From assembly GCF_003149105.1 (NCBI RefSeq), contig NZ_QGDS01000018.1:1-64000 (forward strand): DNA of 64,000 nucleotides, read 5' to 3'. The DNA is from Faecalicatena contorta (lineage in GTDB: Bacteria; Bacillota; Clostridia; Lachnospirales; Lachnospiraceae). The notes beneath the pieces were generated by a model. The model was given only the letters and a program-made list of their open reading frames with translations, had not been told where the DNA came from and searched no databases. Position numbers and translations under genes: made by a program. Below are positions 51,659 to 61,459 of the stretch, piece after piece (within the stretch, counting starts at the first letter, position 1; every line of letters begins with the position of its first letter).

Positions 51659-54291
51659 GGCCGGTAAAGCTGACAATGTCTGCCTTTGGCTCCTATGCGG
51701 GAGTTGAGGAGATTGATTTTACAAAAGTACAACATGGTCTTTTTCTCATTACCGGGGATACAGGTGCGGGGAAAACGACCATTTTTGATGCCGTGACCTA
51801 TGCCCTGTATGATAAGACAAGCGGGGGCAGGCGGGACGGAAATATGATGCGCAGCCAGTATGCTTCAGAGGATACAGATACTTATGTGGAGTATACCTTT
51901 TCTTATCGGGATAAGGAGTATACAGTCCGAAGAAACCCCGAATATATGCGGATAGGAAAGCGAAAGATGGCTGATGGCTCTCCCAGGTATGTAAAAGAGA
52001 CGGCGAAGGTAAGCTTGTTTTTGCCGGACGGCAGGGAGTATCAGGGAAAGAAAAAAGATGTCGATCATAAAATAGAAGAGATTATAGGCTTGGATGTGAA
52101 CCAGTTTACGCAGATTGCAATGATTGCACAGGGAGATTTCCTAAAGCTGCTTCATGCAGAATCAAAAGAGCGGAAGCTGATATTTTCCAGGATATTTCAG
52201 ACAAGACTGTATTGGAAGGTTCAGGAGGAGCTTAAGGAACAATCCAGGCAGCTCTATATCCGTCTGGAGGATAATACGAAGGATTGTCTGCGCGAGATGG
52301 AGCGCGTGGAGCCTTTCCCGGACAGTGAAGAAAAAACGGTTTGGGATAGCCTGTTGGCTTTGAAAATGCCTCCGGCTCAGGATGTATTAAGTACGCTGGA
52401 AGAAATATGCGGACAGGGTAAGGAAATGGAGAGAGGTGCACAGCAGCAGGCAGAAGTGTATCAGAAGATGGTGGAAGAGTTGAATTCCATTATTAGAAGC
52501 CGGGAAGAAGTGAATCGCCTTTTTATGCTGAAGAAGCAGGCCGGGGACTTGCTGGCAGAATTAAAAGCACAGAAGCCAAAGATGGAAGAGCTTCGGCAGC
52601 AGCTTGAAGAAGGTGCAAGAGCAGAAAAGGTTTTTATAAAAGAAGAACAGTATAAGAGGACCAGAGCGGAGAGGCTGCGTCTGGAGCAATTAATATTGGA
52701 AACGAAAGGGTGGCTTGCCAAGCAGGAGAAAAAGGCAGTGACAGAAGAGGCGGAATTAAAACGGCAGAGGGAAGAGCTTTTGGAAAGAGAACCTGTACTG
52801 CAGCAGCAGATTATCCGCCTGCAAGATATTCTGCCCAAATATGGACGGATACGCCGGTTAGAAGGTTCATACAAGGAACAGGTAAAAAAGATGGAATTGG
52901 TTTTGGAGGAATGTAGTACAGCTTCTGCAGCCTACGAGGAAAAGTACCAGCGCTTTTTGGGGGAACAGGCGGGAATTTTGGCGAAGGAGCTGTATGACGG
53001 ACAGCCGTGCCCTGTATGTGGTTCTACCAAACATCCCCGGAAAGCGGAAGTGCTTGCGGGTGCTCCAAGCCAGGAAGAGGTGCAGCAGGCAAAGGAGAAA
53101 AGAGAGCAGAAGGAGCAGGAGCGTTTTCATGTCCAGGAAAAGTTCCAGGAATGTAAAAGTGCCCTGGAATCTGAAAAGAGACTTTTGGTAGAAGCGGTTG
53201 GAGACATCCAGGAGGAGCAGGTAAAAGAAAAGCTGCAGCAGCTTGAATTCGAATTAAAACAAAAAAAGGAAAATTACCAGAAAAAGGAGAAAAATTTCCA
53301 GGAATTAGTGGAGACATTAAAACACAAGGGCGGACTTTTAGAAAGTCAGGAAAAACAGCTTCAGGAATTGAATATGAAACAGGAAGAAGAGGCAGAATAT
53401 TTTCAGGAAGAATTAAAAGTACAGAAATTCATATCCTATGAAAGTTATGCTCAGGCAAAGTCCTGGATGAAGGGTCGTGAAGAACGTGAGAAGAGTCTCA
53501 TCCAATATGATTCCAGGTGCCTTGAAATAAAAACCCGGTATGAAACGTTTTCTCAGCAATGCGAGGGAAAAGAGCCGTCAGAGTTATCAGGGGAAAAAGA
53601 AAAATTGGAAGCCCTGCTTCTTTCCCAGAAGGAACAAAGAGAAAAGTGGCTCTCTCTGCATAATCAGAATCAGAAAAACCACGAGGCCCAGACGAAATTG
53701 AAACAGTATTTTGGCGCAAAGAAAAGTCTGACAATGCAATATGAAATGATAAATAATCTAAGCCGCACAGCCAATGGAACTTTGAGCGGCAGTGTAAAAC
53801 TGGATTTTGAGACTTACGTGCAGCGAAAATATTTCAAACAGATTATTCATGCAGCAAACAGGAGACTTAGTAAAATGACCTCTAATGAATTTATTTTGCA
53901 ATGCCGTGAGATAAAGGATTTGAGCAGTCAGGGTCAGGCCGGGCTGGATCTGGATGTATATCACCTTGTGAACAATTCAGTGAGGGATGTAAAAACCTTA
54001 TCTGGCGGGGAATCTTTTATGGCTTCTTTATCTATGGCACTGGGACTGGCAGATATTGTACAAAATACTGCTGGTGCAATCAGCCTGGAAACTATGTTTG
54101 TGGATGAAGGCTTTGGCTCACTTGATGATGCCGCAAGGGAAAGGGCAATCCAGATTTTACAGGAGCTTGCCGGGGAAAAGGGACTGGTGGGAATTATTTC
54201 CCATGTAAATGAACTAAAAGAACAGATAGAATGGAAACTTGCGATTAAGAAAACAGAGCAGGGAAGCCATGCACAGTGGGTACTAGAATAA
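51655..54291 (+). CDS. sbcC: Exonuclease SbcCD, C subunit (Rad50-like)
   Basis: An 878-residue SMC-like ATPase. Walker A is TGDTGAGKTTIFDAV near residue 33. Long charged coiled coils flank the zinc hook CPVCGSTKHP (C452, C455). The C terminus has signature VKTLSGGESFMASLSMALGLAD, Walker B TMFVDEGFGSLD and the H-loop IISHVNEL. It forms the DNA-end-processing complex with SbcD. Slightly shorter than E. coli SbcC (about 1050), typical of Firmicutes. Confidence 0.94.
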   Translation: MRPVKLTMSAFGSYAGVEEIDFTKVQHGLFLITGDTGAGKTTIFDAVTYALYDKTSGGRRDGNMMRSQYASEDTDTYVEYTFSYRDKEYTVRRNPEYMRIGKRKMADGSPRYVKETAKVSLFLPDGREYQGKKKDVDHKIEEIIGLDVNQFTQIAMIAQGDFLKLLHAESKERKLIFSRIFQTRLYWKVQEELKEQSRQLYIRLEDNTKDCLREMERVEPFPDSEEKTVWDSLLALKMPPAQDVLSTLEEICGQGKEMERGAQQQAEVYQKMVEELNSIIRSREEVNRLFMLKKQAGDLLAELKAQKPKMEELRQQLEEGARAEKVFIKEEQYKRTRAERLRLEQLILETKGWLAKQEKKAVTEEAELKRQREELLEREPVLQQQIIRLQDILPKYGRIRRLEGSYKEQVKKMELVLEECSTASAAYEEKYQRFLGEQAGILAKELYDGQPCPVCGSTKHPRKAEVLAGAPSQEEVQQAKEKREQKEQERFHVQEKFQECKSALESEKRLLVEAVGDIQEEQVKEKLQQLEFELKQKKENYQKKEKNFQELVETLKHKGGLLESQEKQLQELNMKQEEEAEYFQEELKVQKFISYESYAQAKSWMKGREEREKSLIQYDSRCLEIKTRYETFSQQCEGKEPSELSGEKEKLEALLLSQKEQREKWLSLHNQNQKNHEAQTKLKQYFGAKKSLTMQYEMINNLSRTANGTLSGSVKLDFETYVQRKYFKQIIHAANRRLSKMTSNEFILQCREIKDLSSQGQAGLDLDVYHLVNNSVRDVKTLSGGESFMASLSMALGLADIVQNTAGAISLETMFVDEGFGSLDDAARERAIQILQELAGEKGLVGIISHVNELKEQIEWKLAIKKTEQGSHAQWVLE

Positions 54292-54312
54292 ATAGAAATG
54301 GAAGTGAGATGC

Positions 54313-55368
54313 ATGAAGAAATACCTGAAAGTGACAGCGGCTGTTGTACTGGCAGTTTTGCTGAGCCTGCAGCAGGCATTGCCTGCAAAGGCGTGGGAGG
54401 AAACGATATCCTGTACAGTTCTGGGGGACAGCATTTCAAAAGGGTATTCTTCAGATAAGGAAAATAAAATAAAATGTTACGGTCAGATTCTGACAGAGCA
54501 GATATCAACAGAAAACGAGATTTCTTATGACTACCATAATTATGCTAAAAATGGTCTGGACACACGGAGTCTGAATGAGAAAACACTGGCAAAAGACAGT
54601 GTTTTAAGAAGTCTGAACAAAGCAGACCTTATATTAATCACTATGGGATCCAACGATTTACTCAATCAATTTAAGAAGGAGACCCAGGAAATTTTAAATT
54701 CTGATACGAAAATGAAAAGTGTTGGGCAGGCTATGGAACAGCTCCAGGCGGAGGTAAAGAAAAACCCCCTTCTTGTCCTGAAAGTTGTAGATGCTCTGAG
54801 CAACTGGGATTATGGTACATTTGAAACTCAATGGGCAGAGGCAATGGAAACCATTACACAGCAAAAGAAAGACGGAGCTCAAATCATAGTAACGAATATC
54901 TATAATCCGGTATATAACATGGAGCTTCCCGGAACGATGAACAAGGTGGTAGAAGGTATTATCCAAAATATGAACGGCATTATAGAGAAACGTGCTGAAG
55001 AATTCGACTATCAGGTAATAGACCTTTTTCACTCCGGTATAGTGGAATATGTTCAGGATGACGGCCTTCATCCCAGTCAGGAAGGCCAGCAGCTAATAGC
55101 GGAAATGATTTATCCTGAAATCAAAACTTACCAATCTGGGAAGGATACTGCTCAGTCTGTAGATGGAGCAGCCTCAAAAGGGGAGGATGAGGCTTCAGAA
55201 GAATCGCCAGAACCACCTTCAGAGCAGGAACAAAGCAGCCAAAACAACCAAAATGACATCAAGGATGTCAAGGATGAAGAAACCTTACAGTTCAATACGA
55301 TTCTGGCTGCCGCAGCGTTCATAATATTCATATTGGCTGTGGCGGGTATCATAAAAAACCGAAAATGA
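54313..55368 (+). CDS. Surface-anchored SGNH/GDSL hydrolase
   Basis: A 351-residue secreted esterase-type protein. A signal peptide (KKYLKVTAAVVLAVLLSLQQALPAKA) is at the N terminus in two parts: charged KK and a 15-residue hydrophobic core. Block I is VLGDSISKGYS, block III MGSNDLL and block V DDGLHPSQEG with the catalytic D/H. A Ser/Glu/Asn-rich stalk (about 280-330) leads to a C-terminal transmembrane helix and KNRK. No LPXTG motif is visible, so anchoring is by the membrane helix. ATG 54298 is an alternative; 54313 gives a normal signal peptide. Confidence 0.85.
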   Translation: MKKYLKVTAAVVLAVLLSLQQALPAKAWEETISCTVLGDSISKGYSSDKENKIKCYGQILTEQISTENEISYDYHNYAKNGLDTRSLNEKTLAKDSVLRSLNKADLILITMGSNDLLNQFKKETQEILNSDTKMKSVGQAMEQLQAEVKKNPLLVLKVVDALSNWDYGTFETQWAEAMETITQQKKDGAQIIVTNIYNPVYNMELPGTMNKVVEGIIQNMNGIIEKRAEEFDYQVIDLFHSGIVEYVQDDGLHPSQEGQQLIAEMIYPEIKTYQSGKDTAQSVDGAASKGEDEASEESPEPPSEQEQSSQNNQNDIKDVKDEETLQFNTILAAAAFIIFILAVAGIIKNRK

Positions 55369-55381
55369 TTTTATCGTAAAC

Positions 55382-55430
55382 TTACAGTTCAGCCACAAGC
55401 CCGCTTCCGTTTTGCATGGCTGAACTGTTA
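55382..55430. repeat. Family-2 inverted repeat (short form)
   Basis: A 12-bp perfect stem ACAGTTCAGCCA/TGGCTGAACTGT (55384-55395 with 55417-55428) with TTA/TTA ends, the same end motif as the 194-bp element at 60144. Confidence 0.65.
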
Positions 55431-55542
55431 CTAAAAAATTCCACATTTCTAACACAAATATTTCACAATATTCTGCTAACCTTACAGGGACGGCTCTTTT
55501 TGGCTGCCCGACTCAAATTTATATAATCAGGGAGGTAAGGAC

Positions 55543-56535
55543 TTGATAGAAGTAAAGAATTTAGTGAAAAAATATGGTAACCATCTAGCCATAGATAACC
55601 TGAGTTTCAAGATTGAAAAAGGGAAAATCTATGGCTTTTTGGGGCCAAACGGCGCAGGGAAATCGACCACAATGAACATCATGACGGGATACCTGGGAGC
55701 TACAAGAGGAGAAGTGCTGATTAACGGGCATGATATACTGAAGGAACCCAGGGAGGCAAAAAAGCACATTGGATATCTTCCCGAACTACCGCCGCTTTAC
55801 ATGGAAATGACGGTTTTGGAGTATCTGGATTTTGCGGCAGAATTAAAAGAAATCCCTAAGGAGCAGAGAAAATCATCAGTAGAGGATGTTCTAGAGCTTG
55901 TAAAGCTAACGGATGTCCGTGGCAGACTAATCCGTAACCTGTCTAAGGGTTACCGTCAGAGGGCCGGTCTGGCACAGGCCATACTGGGATTTCCGGATAT
56001 TATTATTTTGGATGAGCCCACAGTAGGGCTGGACCCGAAACAGATTATCGAAATCAGAGAATTGATTCGTAAACTGGCAAAAGACCACACTGTTATTTTG
56101 AGTTCTCATATTTTAGCAGAGGTAAAAGAAGTTTGCGATTACATTATGATTATTGCAAAAGGCAGGCTTGTTGCAAGCGATACACCGGACAATCTGGAAC
56201 ATTTAATGGACGATGCTAAATTCATAGAAATCCAGGCAAAGGCCGAACCATCCCGGATCAAAGAGATACTGGAGCCGATCCAAGAGATTTCATCTGTGAA
56301 GATGGAAGAGAGAGAAGATGGGACTACATTTGCCACACTGGAAATAAAGGAAAACGCAGATATCAGGGAAAAGGTATTTTTTGCATTTGCCGGCCAGAAG
56401 TGTCCCCTTCTTCTGCTGAATACAAACAGTGTAAGCCTGGAAGAAATTTTCCTCGAACTGACTCAGGGAGACGGAGAATCTAAATTGCTGCTTTCAAAAA
56501 GGGAGGGGGATGAGACAGATGCTGGCGATTTATAA
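55543..56535 (+). CDS. ABC transporter ATPase (GldA-like)
   Basis: A 330-residue ATPase. Walker A is GPNGAGKSTTMN, signature LSKGYRQRAGLAQAI, Walker B IIILDEPTVGLD and the H-loop VILSSHILAEV. A C-terminal ~100-residue extension matches export-type drug/lipid ABC-2 ATPases. The start is TTG at 55543 behind GGGAGG. It overlaps the permease gene and leads a five-gene operon resembling the GldA/GldF/GldG export system. Cargo unknown. Confidence 0.9.
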   Translation: MIEVKNLVKKYGNHLAIDNLSFKIEKGKIYGFLGPNGAGKSTTMNIMTGYLGATRGEVLINGHDILKEPREAKKHIGYLPELPPLYMEMTVLEYLDFAAELKEIPKEQRKSSVEDVLELVKLTDVRGRLIRNLSKGYRQRAGLAQAILGFPDIIILDEPTVGLDPKQIIEIRELIRKLAKDHTVILSSHILAEVKEVCDYIMIIAKGRLVASDTPDNLEHLMDDAKFIEIQAKAEPSRIKEILEPIQEISSVKMEEREDGTTFATLEIKENADIREKVFFAFAGQKCPLLLLNTNSVSLEEIFLELTQGDGESKLLLSKREGDETDAGDL

Positions 56536-57385
56536 GAGAGAACTCAAGTCTTACTTCCAGTCCATGATTGGTTGTGTATTTGTTGCATTTTTAGTGGCTT
56601 TTACGGGAATTTATTTTATGGCATATAACCTGAATGCCGGATATCCGTATTTTTCGTATACCCTGTCAGGTTCGCTGCTTGTATTTATAGTAGGAATACC
56701 GCTGCTTACCATGAGAAGTTTTTCAGAAGAAAGGAAAAATAAAACGGACCAGTTACTTTTAACTGCACCGGTAGGCCTTCCCAAAGTAGTGCTGGGGAAA
56801 TATCTGGCTATGGTTTCCGTTCTGGCAGCTCCTAATATTATCTTTTGTCTGTTTCCGCTGATTATCAAGCTGCAGGGAATATCCTATTTGAAGGTAGACT
56901 ACATATCCATTGGTGTGTTTTTCCTTTTAGGCTGTGTGTACATTGCCATTGGGATGTTTTTATCTTCCTTGACGGAAAGCCAGATTATTGCTTTTATCAC
57001 TTCGTTTGGTGTTCTGCTGGTCCTTTATCTTTGGGATGGGATTTTGTCATTTCTGCCAAGTTCAGCTTCCAGCGGGGTTATAGGAATTATAATCCTTTTG
57101 ACAATCGCAGTTGCTTATATACAGCAGATGACCGGCAACTGGTTAATAAGCGGCGGAATTGAGCTGATTGGTTTTGCTGCCTGTGTTATTACATATGTTA
57201 TGAAGTCCGGCTTGTTTGAAAATATACTGACGAAGATTCTGGGAAAGCTTGCACTTGCAAATGTTTTTATGAATATTACGTCCAACAGTATTGTAGATAT
57301 CAGCGGAATTATCCTGTATTTGTCTATTATCGCGGTATTCATTTTCCTTACGGTACAGACGATACAGAGAAGACGGTGGAGTTAG
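56519..57385 (+). CDS. ABC-2 type permease (GldF-like)
   Basis: A 288-residue membrane protein with six hydrophobic helices: YKRELKSYFQSMIGCVFVAF at the N terminus, RSFSEERKNKTDQLLLTAP between helices 2 and 3, and several later segments. An ATG at 56510 is in frame, but GGGAGGGG ends at 56507, favouring 56519. It overlaps the ATPase gene and forms the membrane part of the exporter. The cytosolic RSFSEERKNKTDQLL loop is typical of the family. Confidence 0.88.
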   Translation: MLAIYKRELKSYFQSMIGCVFVAFLVAFTGIYFMAYNLNAGYPYFSYTLSGSLLVFIVGIPLLTMRSFSEERKNKTDQLLLTAPVGLPKVVLGKYLAMVSVLAAPNIIFCLFPLIIKLQGISYLKVDYISIGVFFLLGCVYIAIGMFLSSLTESQIIAFITSFGVLLVLYLWDGILSFLPSSASSGVIGIIILLTIAVAYIQQMTGNWLISGGIELIGFAACVITYVMKSGLFENILTKILGKLALANVFMNITSNSIVDISGIILYLSIIAVFIFLTVQTIQRRRWS

Positions 57386-57397
57386 GGGGGCTGGAAG

Positions 57398-58792
57398 TTG
57401 CAGAAAATTAAAAATTTATTTAAAACAGCGGGGACCAGGAACGGGACCTTCAGTGTAGGATTAACCATCATGGTGGTCGCTATCGTAGCGGTGATAAACC
57501 TGATTTTTGGTCAGATACCTGAAAAGTACAGAAACATTGATGTCAGCAGCACAAGAATATATGAAATAACAGATACAAGCCGTGAGCTTTTGAAAAATCT
57601 GGACTCTAAGATTACGTTTACGGTACTTGCGGAAAAACAGAGTACGGATGACAGAATAAAAACATTTTTAAGTAAGTATGTGGCTTTATCTAAAAATATC
57701 TCAGTGGAGTGGATTGATCCGGTACTTCACCCATCCGCCCTGACGCAGTATAATGCAGAACAGAATATGATTGTCGTGTCCTGTGAGGATTCGGGAAAAA
57801 GCACCACAGTATCCTTTGATGATATCATTGTAATAGACACCTCCTCTTACTACTATACGGGAACTGCATCCGAGTCTGAGTTTGACGGTGAGGGACAGCT
57901 GACCAGCGCTGTAAACTATGTGACCAGTGATGTGAATCAGGCAATTTACCGGACAACCGGACATGGAGAGGCAACTTTATCCAGTTCCATTTCGGAGTTG
58001 ATGGATAAGAATAATTACAGTACGAAAGAGTTAAATCTAGTGATGGACGCATCTATACCCGATGATTGCGATTTACTCCTGATGTATGCTCCCGCTACAG
58101 ATTTATCGGAGGATGAAACAGAGGCTGTAAAGAACTACCTTTTGGAAGGCGGAAAGGTGCTGCTGATATTGGGAGAAACCAACACATCAGATTTACCGAA
58201 TCTAGCTTCTGTTTTGAAGGAATATGGAATGGAAGAAGCGGATGGATATGTTGCAGATCCTGAGCGGTGCTATCAGGGAAACTATTATTATATATTCCCC
58301 AATCTTTCACTGTCCGGTGATATGGCAAAAGGAATTTCCTCCCAAATGGTGCTTCTTACCAATGCAAAAGGTCTGAACATGGTGGATGCGGCAAGGGATA
58401 CTATTACTGCAACCTCCTTTATGACAACTTCTGAAAAAGCTTATGCTGTGACAGATGAGAATCAGACACAGGGTACGTATACTTTAGGGGCAATAGCAAC
58501 AGAACAGACGGATAGTGCTGAGAGCCGGCTGACAGTCATCACGGCGGCCAGCCTGATTGATTCACAGATTACGGATACATTTCCTCAACTTGAGAATAAT
58601 ACGGTGTTTATGAACCTTGTGAGCAGTAACTTTGACGGCGTACAAAATATTTCTATTGAGCCAAAAAGCCTTGCTGCACAATATAACACAGTACAACATG
58701 CAGGTATGTTCAGCCTTCTGGTTGTATTTGGGGTTCCTCTTCTTATTCTAGGCGCTGGTTTTACAGTCTGGATGAGACGGAGAAAAGCTTAA
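57398..58792 (+). CDS. GldG-like ABC auxiliary protein
   Basis: A 464-residue protein with one N-terminal helix (TIMVVAIVAVINLIFGQ), a large extracytoplasmic domain (DISSTRIYEITDTS-type region, VYRTTGHGE-like YRTTGHGEATL) and a C-terminal helix (LLVVFGVPLLILGAGF) with an RRRK end. It matches the uncharacterised domain of GldG-type auxiliary subunits. TTG start at 57398. In gliding bacteria GldG acts with GldA/GldF; in Firmicutes its role is unclear. Confidence 0.82.
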   Translation: MQKIKNLFKTAGTRNGTFSVGLTIMVVAIVAVINLIFGQIPEKYRNIDVSSTRIYEITDTSRELLKNLDSKITFTVLAEKQSTDDRIKTFLSKYVALSKNISVEWIDPVLHPSALTQYNAEQNMIVVSCEDSGKSTTVSFDDIIVIDTSSYYYTGTASESEFDGEGQLTSAVNYVTSDVNQAIYRTTGHGEATLSSSISELMDKNNYSTKELNLVMDASIPDDCDLLLMYAPATDLSEDETEAVKNYLLEGGKVLLILGETNTSDLPNLASVLKEYGMEEADGYVADPERCYQGNYYYIFPNLSLSGDMAKGISSQMVLLTNAKGLNMVDAARDTITATSFMTTSEKAYAVTDENQTQGTYTLGAIATEQTDSAESRLTVITAASLIDSQITDTFPQLENNTVFMNLVSSNFDGVQNISIEPKSLAAQYNTVQHAGMFSLLVVFGVPLLILGAGFTVWMRRRKA

Positions 58793-58806
58793 CCGGGGAG
58801 GGGAAT

Positions 58807-59715
58807 ATGGAGCAGAAAAGAAAAAAGTCACTGATAGCGCTGTTCTGCATTTTTCTGATTCTTCTGGCTGCTTATTTTGGACTTCAGTCATGGAACAAAA
58901 AGCAGGAGAAAAAGCAGGAAGAGAAAGCAAATGCAGAAACGGTTTATGTCACGGACATAGATGAAATCTTAAAGATTAAATACAATGTAGGCAATGGAGA
59001 ATTTACCTTTGAGAAAGAAGATGATACGTGGTATAATGTACAGGATAAGGATTTTCCGCTGGCACAGAGTTATCCTCAGCAGATGGTAAAAGACTTCAGC
59101 AGATTAAAAGCGTTAAGAGAACTGGAAGGCGGGGACTCCCTGGAGGATTATGGCCTGAAGGAACCGGTATATACGGTAGCATTGACAGATAAGGACGGGA
59201 AAGAAACCACGCTGTATTATGGAAATGCGGCCGGAGATGGATATTACCTGACTGTCGGTGATACTGGAAAGGTCTATACAGTGGATGGTACTTCCATATC
59301 TGATTTGCAGTATGAGCTGAAAGATATGGCTCAGTTGGATACGTACCCAAGCATTGGGAGCGGCAATCTGAAAAAGGAAATTATTACTCAAAATGGAAGT
59401 ACTATTACATATGACTCAGAAAATGATGAGGATGCCGAAAATATTGCAGCGGTTGCAGGAGGACTGGGGGCTGTTGTATTAAGTGATGCGGCTGATTATT
59501 CAGTTGAAGACAAAGATCTTCCGGGATTTGGACTTGATGAAACCAGCAGAATAACGGTGGAGGCAACTTATACAGAAGATGGAAAAGATGCAGTTCTGAC
59601 TCTGTATATAGGCAATACAGACGGGAATGGAAACCGTTATGTGATGATGAATGATTCCAGAATTGTATACTTGATATCAGAGGAAATCTGTAATAACATT
59701 CTGAACAAAGGCTAG
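58807..59715 (+). CDS. DUF4340 domain protein
   Basis: A 302-residue protein with an N-terminal membrane anchor (LIALFCIFLILLAAYFGLQ) and an exported beta-rich domain with DUF4340 features: DDTWYNVQDKDFPLAQSY, LEDYGLKEPVYTVALTD and YYGNAAGDGYYLTVGD. DUF4340 genes regularly follow GldG-like genes in Gld-type export operons. It starts 14 bases after the gldG-like gene. Function unknown. Confidence 0.82.
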   Translation: MEQKRKKSLIALFCIFLILLAAYFGLQSWNKKQEKKQEEKANAETVYVTDIDEILKIKYNVGNGEFTFEKEDDTWYNVQDKDFPLAQSYPQQMVKDFSRLKALRELEGGDSLEDYGLKEPVYTVALTDKDGKETTLYYGNAAGDGYYLTVGDTGKVYTVDGTSISDLQYELKDMAQLDTYPSIGSGNLKKEIITQNGSTITYDSENDEDAENIAAVAGGLGAVVLSDAADYSVEDKDLPGFGLDETSRITVEATYTEDGKDAVLTLYIGNTDGNGNRYVMMNDSRIVYLISEEICNNILNKG

Positions 59716-59733
59716 AAATGAGGACGATAAATC

Positions 59734-60141
59734 ATGAGAGAAAAATTAATGCGGTTTATGCAGGGAAGATATGGAATAGATACATTTTCTAAGTTCCTGC
59801 TTATTGCAGGTTTGGTGGTGGTGTTTTTCTCCTCCATTTTTGGAGGAACGGTTTTAGGCACAATCTGTTATCTGGCAGGATGGCTTTTGATTATCTACTG
59901 CTATTTTAGAATGATTTCAAAAAACATTACAAAGAGGTATGCTGAAAATCAGACATTTCTGACGAGAACATATAAGATACGCAGCTTTTTTCAAAGTCAG
60001 AAGGGGATATGGGGACAGAGAAGAACTCATCATATTTATAAATGCCCGGTGTGCAGTCAGAAAATCCGCATTCCGAGAGGAAAAGGAAAAATAGAAATCC
60101 GATGCCCCAAGTGCAGCAACACATTTGTTAAGAAAAGCTAA
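59734..60141 (+). CDS. Membrane protein with C-terminal zinc ribbon
   Basis: A 135-residue protein. Two hydrophobic helices span about residues 20-60 (FLLIAGLVVVFFSSIFGG, GTICYLAGWLLIIYCYF). The C terminus holds a CPVCSQKIRIPRGKGK...CPKCSNTF zinc ribbon of the CxxC-x(n)-CxxC type. It ends the operon begun by the ABC ATPase, 18 bases after the DUF4340 gene. No function can be assigned. Confidence 0.75.
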   Translation: MREKLMRFMQGRYGIDTFSKFLLIAGLVVVFFSSIFGGTVLGTICYLAGWLLIIYCYFRMISKNITKRYAENQTFLTRTYKIRSFFQSQKGIWGQRRTHHIYKCPVCSQKIRIPRGKGKIEIRCPKCSNTFVKKS

Positions 60142-60143
60142 GC

Positions 60144-60337
60144 TTACTGTTCAGACCGTGCTGTGCACTCCGCTGTACGGCATCGGAGCCATTAAAATAT
60201 CGGCTTCAGGACATCCAGGTCTCCGCACTGCTTCGGTCCGTGCTAAACGTGCGTCACTGGCGCACAGCACCCCTCGCCGTAGGTGGCTTAAATGGACTGG
60301 ATGTCGTTACTGCGCACCCGTAGGGTGTGAACTGTAA
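60144..60337. mobile_element. MITE-like element (family 2, long form)
   Basis: A 194-bp segment with imperfect terminal inverted repeats TTACTGTTCA and TGAACTGTAA. The interior is GC-rich and has several potential hairpins but no open frame of a known transposase. The same ends bound short elements at 55382 and, less exactly, 27614. It inserted just after the zinc-ribbon gene. Confidence 0.6.
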
Positions 60338-60435
60338 CAAGCTAAGGACAGATAGAGTTGTGTCAAGCCCCGGGCTTGACAGTCCAGGGATTACATGATA
60401 GACTATAGTTAATTGAAGAGAAAAGAACCGTCTTG

Positions 60436-60492
60436 TAAAAGAAGGGCTTTTGGTATCATGCTGCGCGCATGTTATGGAAAGCCCTTCTTTTT
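60436..60492 (+). terminator. Terminator-like hairpin
   Basis: AAGAAGGGCTTT pairs with AAAGCCCTTCTT across a 22-base loop, followed by TTTTTT. It stands alone between the MITE-like element and the family-3 repeat. Confidence 0.65.
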
Positions 60493-60600
60493 TTATACAA
60501 TAGGAAGCAGCGTTTCCTATTGTATAAAAACCCATCCGGGAGATGTGCACTGCGCGCATAAGGCAGATGGCCGCCAAAGCAGCCGCGCTTCAGCGTGAGG
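60493..60600. repeat. Family-3 intergenic repeat, copy B
   Basis: It starts with inverted repeat TATACAATAGGAA/TTTCCTATTGTATA and AAAACCC, followed by GATGTGCACTGCGCGCATAAG and ATGGCCGCCAAAGCAGCCG-type sequence shared with copy A. Confidence 0.65.
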
Positions 60601-60649
60601 GTCCGGCGAAGGCAGACTCTTTGTTACTATTAAGTCAAAGGAGAAAAAT

Positions 60650-61417
60650 ATGAATCTTATTGGAAAAAAGGTTACTCATAAAAAATTTGGTTTAGGAACA
60701 ATCAGAGAGGTGCAGACAAATAAAGTACGGGTGGACTTCAAATATGGAATAAAAACATTTGCATACCCTGAATCTTTTGAGAAGTTTTTTGAAGTTCCAG
60801 ACCAAAATACAAAGGCATATATCCAGGTCAGGATAGAGGAATCTAACCGCTTAAAAGCTTTGGAACAGGAAGAAAAAAGTCGGGAAGAGCTGAGACGGGA
60901 TTATGCAAGGAAGTTAAAGATAAAGGAGAATTCCCATGCAGTGTTCGGAATGCGCGTGAATAATTTAAATGATGTATTGGAAAACTGGTCTGTTTCCACC
61001 GGAACTTATTTATCTGGTGCTAATAAAGGAAAACCTAGAATTCCGAAAGTCCTGAATATGAATTCAGCCTGTCTTCTGACAGTAAAGGCGGAAGGCCAGA
61101 AAGAAGCTGACCGTACGATAGCAGGAATATTTATGGCCTCAGAGGATTTTATAGGGCTGGAATGTCAGAATGGTATTATTTGTGCCCATGAGAAGCATAG
61201 AATCATATGGGAGGCGGAGGACGAGGATATACGATTTTGGGATTATTTTTCAGGAGAAACTGGATTAAGCAATTGGGGAAATTGTGAAATAAAATATATT
61301 TCAAACAAAACAATTAAGAAGATATTGGAAGATATGATGAGACTTGCTTTCCATGCAGAAAAGAAAAAGGAAATATGTGAATTTTATAATTACTTTCTTG
61401 AAATGAACCATATGTAA
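60650..61417 (+). CDS. Hypothetical protein with SH3-like N-terminal domain
   Basis: A 255-residue protein. It opens with GKKVTHKKFGLGTIREVQ, the strand pattern of a CarD/UvrD-tail-like SH3 fold (KxVxHKxFGxGxI). A charged helix (ALEQEEKSREELRRDYARKL) follows, then a domain of about 160 residues I do not recognise. No membrane segments. Function unknown. Confidence 0.6.
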   Translation: MNLIGKKVTHKKFGLGTIREVQTNKVRVDFKYGIKTFAYPESFEKFFEVPDQNTKAYIQVRIEESNRLKALEQEEKSREELRRDYARKLKIKENSHAVFGMRVNNLNDVLENWSVSTGTYLSGANKGKPRIPKVLNMNSACLLTVKAEGQKEADRTIAGIFMASEDFIGLECQNGIICAHEKHRIIWEAEDEDIRFWDYFSGETGLSNWGNCEIKYISNKTIKKILEDMMRLAFHAEKKKEICEFYNYFLEMNHM

Positions 61418-61459
61418 AAGCCCTGACATAAAATCCCCTCTTTGCTAAGGAGGTGATGC

